A stretch of DNA of 64,000 nt, taken from positions 1,178,001 to 1,242,000 of the forward strand of contig OV121088.1 of assembly GCA_921293015.1 (NCBI GenBank). The letters run 5' to 3'. A program made the position numbers and the translations under genes. A model generated the notes under the pieces. It saw only the letters and a list, made by a program, of their open reading frames with translations, was not told the origin of the DNA and ran no database searches. This document shows, piece after piece, positions 51,001 to 59,600 of the stretch; position 1 is the stretch's first letter; every line of letters begins with the position of its first letter. The DNA comes from Phorcus lineatus (taxonomy: Eukaryota > Mollusca > Gastropoda > Trochida > Trochidae).

Positions 51001-51769
51001 ATATCTCGAGCCTTTAGATAAAAACCCTGCACACGAAGCCAAAATCGCAGCTGACATGTTAGAACTACGAAACAACTCAGCATTTGCCTTCTTCTTCCTG
51101 AATGGCCTCTGGTTGGTGATAATGACCGCCCTACAAGAGGTGAAGAGAGAACTTAACATCGTCATCGAGCAGTCTGATGCTCCGCCAATCATTGTCCAGC
51201 CACTCGGAATGCTGTTTCTGGCCGTCTTCGCTGTGCTACTGATCCTGCAGATGTTGGCCATGTTAAAACACAGGTACGGAACCTTCCTACACGTGCTCGC
51301 CTTCACCCCAATCTTGTCCAGAAAGAAGGTCAACAGCGAGGAGCAGCTGGTTCACCTGGCCTCGTCACTCCAGAAGCCCGTTGATGATCTACCGGGAGTG
51401 CCGACGGACGATTCTGGAAACGGTGACTCTCTGCAGGAAGTTCCAGGAAGTTTCAATGAGAGCTCTACTCCCAGGTCGTTCCATCAAAAAAGCGACTACA
51501 ATTTCAGTGAAGGTACACAAGGGGCAAACTCTTACATGTTGCACAGATACATTCAAAACACGTCTAGAGCTCGTGGTAGGTACAGACGAGACCTGCACGT
51601 GTCGCGTGACCAGAGGGAAGTGGTTGACTATCATCAGACATTTAACCGTGTGTACAGCACAATGAGGGGCGGTGCTGGGGGCGGAGGTCAAGGTCGGCGT
51701 CGTCGGACAGCCGCTAACGTATTCGACCCAGGGATAGGATATCAGCCTCGCTCAACTTACAGGAGATGA
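30737..51769 (+). CDS. Metazoan chitin synthase, 18 coding exons (complete)
   Basis: A family 2 glycosyltransferase that polymerises UDP-GlcNAc into chitin while embedded in the plasma membrane. Coding exons: 30737-30804, 34121-34231, 34441-34518, 37331-37426, 41089-41196, 41603-41707, 41997-42095, 42556-42802, 43527-43664, 43897-45155, 45537-45719, 46654-46733, 47674-47806, 48018-48171, 48905-49030, 49157-49292, 49435-49635, 49869-51769. All junctions are GT-AG, the phases join, and the total is 5223 nt (1740 residues plus stop counted in 1741 codons). Order: cytosolic tail 1-221, membrane region ~265-769, catalytic domain ~770-1165 with CATMWHE (811-817), LDGD (1004-1007), GEDRW (1108-1112) and QRRRW (1146-1150), then C-terminal helices and SWGTRE (1328-1333). 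No myosin head is encoded, unlike some mollusc chitin synthases. Missed cassette exons in the long introns cannot be excluded. Confidence 0.95.
30805..34120. other. Chitin synthase intron 1 (mariner insertion inside)
   Basis: Donor GTATGT and acceptor CTCTACAG. Apart from the mariner corpse at 32830-33920 it is AT-rich, with no exon that I could support. Confidence 0.7.
32830..33920 (-). pseudogene. mariner (DD34D) transposase pseudogene in intron 1
   Basis: Antisense to chitin synthase. Blocks in order: FRKGMSAQEIHEDIVDTCGD (about 33895-33830), YTVAKWVAVCKHGRQSVEDA, VQVDVVHDMVLSDRRVTIYH, then LGISFGLVYTILTEVL, QKQKRMDISREL, KRLVTQDETWVHRFDP (first catalytic Asp), PSAGKVIASVFWNSQGIDII, KGQTMNGAYYSNELSQLRAA, GVLLLQDNAPIHTTHVAD (second Asp), PYPPYSKDLAPSD (third Asp), and FYKNAIMKLKYRWSKFIDVC. 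There are 34 residues between the second and third Asp, the mariner DD34D spacing. Several stops and frameshifts kill it. Terminal inverted repeats were not identified. Confidence 0.85.
35250..35528. repeat. 29-bp minisatellite in chitin synthase intron 3 (~10 units)
   Basis: Units of the type TATTGATGATGTCATAGTAT followed by TGGTCGTGG recur every 29 bp, alternating between TGATGATG and TGGTGATG variants. The first two units carry TTTCACATTATTTGTC instead. It lies between exons 3 (ends 34518) and 4 (starts 37331). Confidence 0.9.
35672..35792. repeat. GTAT/GTAG tetranucleotide microsatellite
   Basis: Imperfect (TATG)n with GTAG and GCATGAAT interruptions, sitting between the two minisatellites of chitin synthase intron 3. 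Confidence 0.9.
35811..37116. repeat. 55-bp minisatellite in chitin synthase intron 3 (~24 units)
   Basis: A unit of TTGATCATGTTATCGATGTC, then ACACTA, then TTGGTCATGATATTGATGAT, then GTCATATTG repeats every 55 bp. Variants are few (TCAAG for TCATG, CAC for CAT, GGTG for GATG) and are shared by groups of units, as expected for recent segmental amplification. The second part of the unit resembles the 29-bp minisatellite upstream. Confidence 0.95.
37427..41088. other. Chitin synthase intron 4, nothing further recognised
   Basis: A 3.66-kb AT-rich intron (donor GTAGGT, acceptor GAGGCAG with a weak pyrimidine tract). No additional symmetric exon could be supported by eye. Confidence 0.5.
41432..41568. 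repeat. 68-bp direct duplication in chitin synthase intron 5
   Basis: TGTTTGATGTATAAGTTGAT and its downstream sequence to ACCTTGG occur twice, starting 41432 and 41500, nearly identical. The copy is recent. Confidence 0.9.
41779..41945. repeat. (ATC)n microsatellite in chitin synthase intron 6
   Basis: About 165 bp of ATC/GTC/ACC trinucleotides. The long open frames here (poly-Asp on the minus strand, poly-Ile and poly-Met in other frames) are a product of the repeat and not genes. Confidence 0.95.
42556..45155 (+). CDS. Chitin synthase exons 8-10: N-terminal membrane region
   Basis: Exon 8 (42556-42802) carries KWDIFRD and the helix VVVVGFLFLSVLGSVVL. Exon 9 (43527-43664) carries WYIVLCLSVPDLFKVL. 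Exon 10 (43897-45155, 1259 nt, the second largest) encodes about eight further hydrophobic segments, among them LILTMATGFIPTITGTIVAL, LLQCGSVGLCAYYIVF, FRVWCIMGLVLLSL and LPLLLASPLLFLLLQFL. A Ser/Thr/Asn-rich loop (~residues 510-648) with seven N-x-S/T sequons sits between the fifth and sixth of these segments. In this enzyme family the multi-helix block anchors the enzyme before the catalytic domain. Confidence 0.9.
45537..49635 (+). CDS. Chitin synthase exons 11-17: catalytic core
   Basis: Exon 11 encodes HPIIYICATMWHENDLEMMQ, the metazoan chitin synthase signature. Exon 13 encodes VHILFDDAL. Exon 14 encodes YGARVEWTFPGRNKFIVHLK. Exon 15 encodes VMYMYYLLGYKL. Exon 16 encodes ILALDGDVDFKPEAL, with the acidic motif for UDP-sugar/metal binding. 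Exon 17 encodes WYQKFEYAIGHWLQKSAEH and CSPGCFSLFRG. Junction phases are consistent throughout (2, 2, 1, 2, 0, 0, 1, 1 from the exon 10/11 junction to 17/18). No stop or frameshift interrupts the core, so the enzyme should be active. Confidence 0.95.
49869..51769 (+). CDS. Chitin synthase exon 18: active-site end and C-terminal membrane region
   Basis: This last and largest exon (1901 nt) encodes GEDRWLCTLLLQQGYRVEYC, then FDEFFNQRRRWLPSTMANVL, the product-binding and processivity motif of chitin synthases. It continues with about five helices (for example YQTVLFASSVLGPATVLL, FMYVLVGSFVLSGL, LYFLCIPSGYLFLIIYSICN) ending in SWGTREV. A charged cytosolic stretch (WKKCIDKYLEPLDKNPAHEA) is followed by two final helices (FAFFFLNGLWLVIMTAL and LFLAVFAVLLILQML). 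The tail is Ser/Gly/Arg-rich (RRYRRDLHVSRDQ-like, GGAGGGGQGRRRR). The stop is TGA at 51767. Confidence 0.95.
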
Positions 51770-53208
51770 GCTTCGTCTGTGAGACCTTCCGTTTGTGATA
51801 TGATGTATAGGAACTTTTCTTACGGGTGGTATTTCCCTTGAGCTTGAGAAAATCGTTCTCCCACAAGGTGGCCCGGGTGAGATTCAAGCTGTAGTGATTT
51901 TAATCACAGGAATTTGCAATGCTGAAAAATACGTCCTGGGATGCGTTCACTTCTTTTTCTCCTTATTGTTAACTTTGACATATCCCAGTATTTTTAATAT
52001 CTCAGCCGGTATCCTTTACTTCTATTAAGGGTACAGTTCCAAAAAGCAATTCCTACGGTACAACTTTTAGACATTAACAAGATGTGATTGTGAAACACGG
52101 ATGTTCCCGGAATTAAGCTTAGTTTATAAAAACAAAAGGTAGATTAAAGAACTATTGCCTTAATAAGTAAAGTATCAAAGGCCAATAACTGGATCGATAA
52201 AAATGGCCAAGCGCAATGTTTTCGGAAAATGTTTCCTTTGCCAAGATGAAAATTCAATATAAAAGTTCCTGACCTCATCTGAAAGGTCTTATGACAAAGG
52301 ATGCCCTTGCCAAGTTCGAATGGCTAAATACTGACCAATAAACCATTGTTGCAAAGGTGGATGTTTCTGCGGACTGACAGACAGCTGGACAAGAGAATAT
52401 GTTTTTCTCACTGCTTTGAGAAAGGAAGTACCCAAGGGAGATGAAATGGTGAATAGTTCAGAGACACTTGATACCGGTTCAACCTTACGTAGACTTGATC
52501 CATTGACTAACTATGACGGTAAATCCGTCTCCTACCCAACAGTAGACCACGTGCGTTGAAAATTGATAGGAAAATAATCTGAATGGTTTCAAACATTGCC
52601 ATTGGTACAAGGTGTAACTCATCCCTTTGGAAATAGCAAAATTTTAAATTTAAAGATTTTTAAAAATGTATGGATGCTGTAAAAGGAAAGAGAATTTAGT
52701 CACATGGTTTCAAGTATTTGTCTCTCGGCTTGGCACATCTTGAAGCTTAAAAGGGGGGCCAAAATCGCCGTATATCTTACAGAGGTAGTTTAAAGATTGG
52801 GAAAAAATTAAAGTAGATAGCAGTACTGGTTTCTTTACAAAAATCAATATTGAAAGCTAGGAAGCACACAATGTTTTGAATTTAAAAAAAACATTTAATG
52901 AGGCATTTATGAAACCGTGGACCATGGCCTATATGTCAAGCTGAGACAAAGACTTTAATGGTGGAAGAAGACTAATAGCCCATACAATAGAAAAAGGACA
53001 GTTAATGTTCTTTATTCTGTGAATCAAGGCATATCAACATAACGCGAATCGATATCCATACATGGCGTATTTTAAGCATTCTTTGTTGATAGTAATCCTC
53101 ATACAGAATTGACATTTGCCATGCCATTTCAAATTTGATTTTTAGTGACTCATTCATTAATAAGTGATGTTGTGGAACACCAGTCAACAACAATCTCATT
53201 GAAATCAG
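51770..53208. other. Chitin synthase 3' UTR and flank
   Basis: AATAAA at 52337-52342, 568 nt after the stop, is the first canonical polyadenylation signal noticed, so the 3' UTR may end at about 52360. After that no feature is recognised up to 53208. Confidence 0.4.
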
Positions 53209-53795
53209 CTGGAAGCTATCAGTCGTACGGCGCTGCGTATCCGATCTGAGTTCTCCTCCTTGGGGTCGTGTCAGGTGACCTTTGTACTCCTGCCAATCAA
53301 CGACGAGGTTAGAAAGTCATCGGCACACTCTGATATTTTAGCTTGCTCTGGTTATTTGAATTCATGGAAGGTGAAAGGTCACAAATAAGATTACCTGGCA
53401 CGACCCCTATGAATCAGTGCACAGTAAAAACGCGACATGGTACGAGCAAATGTTCGATCTGATTTAAATGAGATTGGTGTAACAATTTTTAGTTAACGTG
53501 GTTAATCATATCACGAGATATACATCTGGTTGAACACATATGTGAGTTAGTTTGTGCAATATATTCAGCAAAAGAAAGGCCCCGAAATAACGTTACTAAG
53601 GTGACTCGGGCTATTGCTGCAATTCCCTGTGAAGATCCAGGCCTGTGCCTAGATGTTCGAAAATCTCAAAGTGCCAAGATAGTCTTAGTGCCACATATCA
53701 AGATTGGCCAAGACTACCTCATCACTGGGAGCTTCGAAAATATGGATCATGCAATCTTAGCCAAACGGAGGCCACATACAATATTCATGATGTGA
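53209..53795 (+). CDS. Possible orphan exon pair with netrin-like (NTR) appearance
   Basis: Exon A is 53209-53307 (AATCAG acceptor, GAG|GTTAGA weak donor), 33 codons including FSSLGSCQVTFVLLPINDE. Exon B is 53601-53795 (ACTAAG acceptor), encoding VTRAIAAIPCEDPGLCLDVR, then ILVPH-like VLVPHIKIGQDYLITGSFEN, ending at a stop. Both are phase 0 and join in frame. C-x-D-x-G-x-C and G-Q-x-Y-L-I-x-G recall the C-terminal half of NTR domains in secreted proteins. No signal-peptide exon or other partner was seen, so it may be a gene fragment, a pseudogene or chance. Function unknown. Confidence 0.3.
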
Positions 53796-54889
53796 ATGAT
53801 AAACCAGTGTAGTGGAGATCCAGAGGGAAGGTGCTTCCCATCCTCTAGATCCAAGTCGTGATAGACTTCATAGATTTATACAAATGGTTTGCTAGACACA
53901 CCAAACCATTACTGTCTACTAAAGCTACAATATTAATCTTTTAATTGATGAATGCATATTTATATCATTTACATAATGAACAACATCGATGATGTCGCAT
54001 TTTCTTTCATTTTGTATCACATGTTGTATGGGAGCGGTGTTAAAAAAAGCCCTCCAGCTTGTTCACCAATCCCAATTCAATTTTCATGAATAAAATATGT
54101 TTAAATCATGCAAGTCGTGAAGAAGGCTACATTCTATCTTGACTTGCCAATAAAGTATAAAGAGAGTTTAGCTATTTAAACAATCAAGCAGTATAGGTCC
54201 TTGTGTTCGATTTGGGACGGAGAGATCCTTATATATTCATCGATCTTCAGAGGAAAGGTTATTTAATATCGATGAATGCCTTTAAATTAAGATTCTATTG
54301 TAAAGACATTGGTTTTATTTGTGAATGTGTACATACTGTTGATATGCCCTTATGCCTTGAAACATATAACATGCTTCCATTTTTATTTTCTAATAAAATT
54401 ATTTCTTAATTCCAAAAATCGTTTTTACTTCATTTTCCTTCTTAGTCAAATCGAAACGATTTGCAATCGTAGAAATAAAGGTCTTTTACGTAGATAGTCA
54501 CCTTATCGTGAATGCATCGACCGTTTCGGCCTAGGAAATATCAAGCGAGTGCAATCTCATTAAAATTAGTTCCTGATATTGCTCCACTGTTAGATAATCT
54601 TGGTAGAGTAGATTAGGATCTTAATTTATTGAGATTGCAAGCAATTTCCGCTATAAGACTGCTAGATACTATTCTAAAAGTCTAAATGTAAGGAAAAAAA
54701 TGCTCATCAAATTTCTGTAACAATTTAAAACATACTTACGTACACCATACGTTGAAACAAATGTTACTGTAATTTACTCGGTAGACACTCTGGAAAATTG
54801 ATTGTCAAAAATTATTGTTTATCCTATTAAAGTTAAGGCATGACAGAGACATCATGGGCATTTGATTTCCAATCCTCCTAGGGTTAGCA
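53796..54889. other. Intergenic, nothing recognised
   Basis: AT-rich sequence with short frames of no recognised family. Confidence 0.3.
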
Positions 54890-55050
54890 CCCATCGTTAA
54901 ATGGTTCCAGTCGTTACCCGCAGGTTTCACCCAAATGCATAACCACAGTGTTGTTGCGGGCTTTCTCCCTGCCGTAACACTAGCAGCCGTGAAAATACTC
55001 TTGAAAAGCGGCGTTAAACTTCTTGCTTGATGACTGAGTAAGTATTTACA
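54890..55050 (+). mobile_element. SINE body, head-truncated copy
   Basis: Positions ~54909-54990 (CGCAGGTTTCACCCAAATGC, ATAACCACAGTGTTGTTGCG, then CCCTGCCGTAACACTAGCAG) match the inverse of 62465-62550 over about 80 bp, where the same block is attached to a tRNA-like head. The copy continues to GGCGTTAAACTTC, a 3'-end type common in metazoan SINEs. A tRNA-like head is not recognisable here. Confidence 0.6.
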
Positions 55051-55154
55051 AAGAAAAGTCACATTCATTTGCACTGAAGAAGTAGAAGTAGACTATCCTT
55101 TTTCCTTCAGTGAAGGAACATTCTGATTTAGATTAACTGTGTTCCAAGCAATAC

Positions 55155-55225
55155 AAAAACACAATATTGTCTATACCGGGATACGAACTCGTTCTGTGCA
55201 CAGCAGAACTTCTCCGAAGATCGTG
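55155..55225. repeat. Perfect 10-bp stem hairpin
   Basis: CCGGGATACG and CGTATCCCGG bracket about 43 bp, with a nested GTTCTG/CAGAAC stem. It may be the relic of a tRNA-derived SINE head (GTTCGTATCC resembles a B box on the minus strand), but it does not fold as a tRNA. Confidence 0.5.
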
Positions 55226-56628
55226 TACGTATCCCGGCAGAGGTAATAATTTGAGTCGTTTTTTACTCGAAACACTGTCGTTGTTGGCTGAGACTGATGA
55301 AGTAGGTACCCTAGAGAATGGTTCCCGGTGAATCTTCATCCTTGTGGCTTGAAACGCCTCTGATATAACCTAGGTTCTTGGTGGTGCAGATGCAGGCAAC
55401 TGTAAAATGATGATATGGTCAACATATTAAGACCTTATGCAGAAAAAACTTTGTCTTTCCGCAGAAAAAAAACTGAAACCGCCTCCATTAACACGTGTAT
55501 CAATAATAGCAAAGTAAACATAACACAAAGAAACTGTGATACGTTGAGCGAAAAACTTAGATTTTGACGCATGAAACATTGTTCTCAAGGTTTTCATTAT
55601 AGAGCGAACTTTCGTATGCAGGTAAACTCTATATCTAATCTCAGGTCTAAAGAGACTATGAAGAGTCTTTAATGTGGGAGGACAGTTGTGGATATTTTTA
55701 GCATTGTTTCGGTAAAGACCATAAGCGCCGCCCATCCTTTATTTCGCAATAAAGTATAGTTTTTGTACTAAACAATGGTCCATGACGTCAACAACTATAG
55801 AGCTATTGCGTATCTGGCTTTGGCCCTAGTCGAGAGCTATCAATTCAACCGATAGCGACGTCAAGTTACGTCAGTCAGCTCGCGATGTTATGATACAATT
55901 TGTAATAACATTGTAGATTTATTGAACAGCGGTATCTTCAACGGGCGAGTAATTAACTACTATATTCACAAAGACAACACCCTTACCACTCTTTAGAAGT
56001 CACCAAATATAATTTTATCTTAAATGCTTATCATAACAAACTGTTGATGGAAACTTAAAATTTACTCTAGGTCTATAAGATTCTGAAAGTCAAATCCTGA
56101 TGTTAGTGGTGAACAAGCTTAAGTGTATGGAACCGCTTTAATTCCCTAGTGATTTCTGTTTTAGAAAGATGCCGAGAAAAAAAGTATCAACAAGGTCAAC
56201 GGATATTATCTAGCTTTATAATTAATTGAAAAAAAGTGTATAAAGATAAGGTTTTTATTGCGACAAGGACTGTATAGAAATTAACTCGCGTTTGTACCTT
56301 AGGCTCACATAAATAAACACTATAAACATAGCCTAGTCGACACTGGGCATTTATTTGTAGACCGAAGTTTATAATCCGATCCTATCATGGGCACTTGAAT
56401 AATCTAATGGCAGGTATTTTTGTTTTACCCGTTTCTAGGTCTCGTACAAATAACAGACTGTATTTTCTTATACTTACTTATATTCATTCTTTGAGTACCA
56501 GTAAACAAAAGCATAGAGACAAATTTTGAATGTTCTCATAATGATGTACATAAACTACATATTAATAATTCATGAGGCATGCAGACTGAAGACAGACAGT
56601 TCAGGGGACATAACTCGTGGCGACGAAC
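55226..56628. other. Intergenic upstream of GLRX3, nothing recognised
   Basis: No exon, repeat array or transposon block was noticed. Confidence 0.3.
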
Positions 56629-56660
56629 AGGAAGTGGATAATAAACATGGCTGCCGGAGT
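56629..56660 (+). promoter_or_regulatory. ETS-like and YY1-like sites at the GLRX3 start
   Basis: CAGGAAGTGG (56629-56638) is an ETS-type site 9 nt before the start codon. AACATGGCTGCC overlaps the ATG and resembles the YY1 consensus that often spans start codons of housekeeping genes. No TATA box is obvious. Confidence 0.35.
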
Positions 56661-59600
56661 GAAAGAAGTTGAAAGCGTCGAAGATTTTAATAAAATACTC
56701 GCCGATGCAGCCAAGTAGGACCTTTTTGCATTGCTTGTCTTGTATAAAAAGAATAAACCCGAAAGCTCGCCTAATTGTATACATGAGAAGACACTAGTTC
56801 CTTTGAAAAGATCAATATTCCTAACTGGTTCTATGTGCTATAAAAACTTCTTATGCAAATCACGTATGATTATGATTTCTTGATACGTTTTGAAATGACA
56901 TTGCTCTAGATCATTTTATGCTTTTGCTTTTTTCTGTTTATTCTATTTTGGTAAATGGTCATGTAATGTTAACTTGTATTAAAATCAACAAGAGATGATA
57001 TAATCCGTTTCTAATCACAACGTCAAAATATGGATGATCATCAGGTTGTTAATTTCCCTTCGTCTATATCGTCTATGCTTAATTGTTTAGAAATCTAGAT
57101 GAAACATTATTTGTCACATTTTTTAAAATTACAATAATAATGTTAAACTTTTTAGAAAATGATTCTTTTAAATGTTTGTCTAAATTAATTATAATCGTTT
57201 ACCAAACGTCAAAGTCGATCGTAAATAAGTTAATTAAAAGTCATGCTCAGGAAATAGCATATTGTAGAAATTCAAACTTTTTTTTATTTGAAATTTATAT
57301 TTCTAAACATTGAACATTTATTTTTAGAGACATTCCATGACGTTGACGTCTTGGAGTTAAATATGCCTAACACTTTTAATTGTGCCACTCTACCAAGAAT
57401 TATTAGAATGCTTAGTTGTTTATCATTCGTTAAATGGATTAACGTTAAAAAAGTGTGATAAAAATTTCCATGAAAGCTACTTAGATATCACAGACTGTCT
57501 TTTTTGGATGAAAAACTACAATGTAGATGATAATAGCAATGAAAACTTTAGCACGGTTGTGAGAAACTTTGAAACACATGCTGCTGAAAGATCATTTTGT
57601 TTGAGCATATCTATGCTTCTTCTATCCTTTTGGATCCTTGCATAAGTACATCATTTCAACTAAAAAGAATACATGCTACATAAAAATGGAGGAAAAAGCA
57701 GCAGTCAGATATCATATGGCGACATTATTTTTAGGATGGTAATTAGGAATTAGGAATAAAAAGATTATTTTGCGGTCCTTGGCAAGTATTAAAGATTCCA
57801 AATTGTGCCTTTTCAGTAATCTGGTTGTTGCACACTTTGCGGCACCATGGGCTCCTCAATGCAAGCAGATGACAGAGGTGATGTCTGTACTGGCACAGGA
57901 CTCTCAACTCAAACAAGTCACCTTTATACAGGTGCTTGCTTACTCAGTGAAATTATTCATAATTTTATGGGCTTCTTATCGTTTGAAAGTTCTTGATACA
58001 AATGTAAATAGTCATGCTTATATATAAATATGTTTCTATTTATGATAACACTCAATATTAAATTGATTTGCAAAATCATCTTTAGAATTTTGGGAATTGT
58101 CTGTGGGTCTCCTCACTCTGATTCTTAGTTTTGATTAACCGTGAATGCATCTTATGTCTTAATAATTCTACACCCTCGATAGTTGTACTCCATTCTTTTC
58201 TTAATTCCTTCAACTTTTTGTGTTTCAATAACTTAATGAGGTTTCTAAAGGTATAACATTTTATATTTTATATATAATATTTTATTTCCATGCAGATCGA
58301 AGCTGAAAAACTTGCAGAAATATCAGAAAAGAACAACATTATAGCTGTGCCAACCTTCATATTCTTCAAGGTGAGAGATTTAGTATCATAAAAAAAACTG
58401 ATTAAACTGTCTTTAGGAGTAAAAAAAACCTCCTAACAGTAATAACAAATAATTTTTGAATCATTGTACACACAACAATCTAAGAATATGATAGATTATA
58501 CACAAGTGTTGCCAGTAGTACACCTATACTGTAAAGAAACACACTGTCATTTTATAAAATTCTGTATGAATGGGAGATGAGCATGATTTATTGAAATTAA
58601 CGGTATCATACAAATCTCATTGTTTTAGTGCACTTGAAAATGATAATGTACCTTTTTATTGCAAAATTTGAAAGGAAGTTCTGAAAAAACAATTGTTTTA
58701 CAGGTGTGTGTAGCAAAATGAATTCTATTTGGTTAACAAGTGATAAAATAAAAAAAATTCATGTGAAGCCAAATGCAAAAGGATCGATTTTTATTTTTGA
58801 ACACACCTCGACAGTATTGGGACAAATGAAGATATTTTGAAATTGATAGATAAATTGTGTTGAACATCCTATATATTGTTTTAAAGAATAGCATTATATT
58901 AATCAATATTCATATTCATTTAAGGGAGGTAACTCTGTGGACCGCCTAGATGGAGCAAATGCAGCAGACCTAACTAAAAAGGTTCAGGGATTAGCAGGTG
59001 GCTCTATAGTAGCCTCGCCCCCACCACCTGCACAAAAACAGGTAAAGAGTGATACGTATAAAGATATTAGTTTTTCTCTTATACATGATCATAAGCAAAA
59101 GTGTTTATGTTCAAATAGAAATTCAGATTAGGAATTATGTGATCACACAATTGATGCTAGAATGGAAAATTAATCATTAAAATTAAGGTCTAATTGTTAT
59201 ACTTCCTAAATACTTGCTTTTATTTTTGAGAGGCTTGTGGTGTCATGTTGGAGAAGTGACTTCTGTTTAACCAGCAGTACAAGTGGGTACCTGGTGAAGG
59301 TTGTGTTTTCGGTGACCATTGAGTTTAGTAATAGCAGTTAGAAATAGGCCAGAATTATAATGCTGAATTTTGAGCATGCCATATTGATTTATGTGCTTTG
59401 GAAATATCCTCATTAATGTATAGGGATAGATATATAGTAATCATGCATATTACAAGAGTCATAGCTACTTGATAAGTAATTTGAAGTTGAAGACAACATC
59501 TTTTTTTTTATTTAAAAGAATCCACTCTTTTGAAGTTTATGTTTTTACTTGAAAATATGTCAACCCTTTAACCCCTGAGAAACTAGACATTAATACATGT

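Noticed and set aside
55155-55225. tRNA gene
   Set aside because: The 10-bp outer stem and nested stem do not give D, anticodon and T arms; only a B-box-like string is present.
57382-57645. 87-residue frame in GLRX3 intron 1
   Set aside because: No similarity recognised; it lies between well-defined GLRX3 exons without splice sites that preserve frame.
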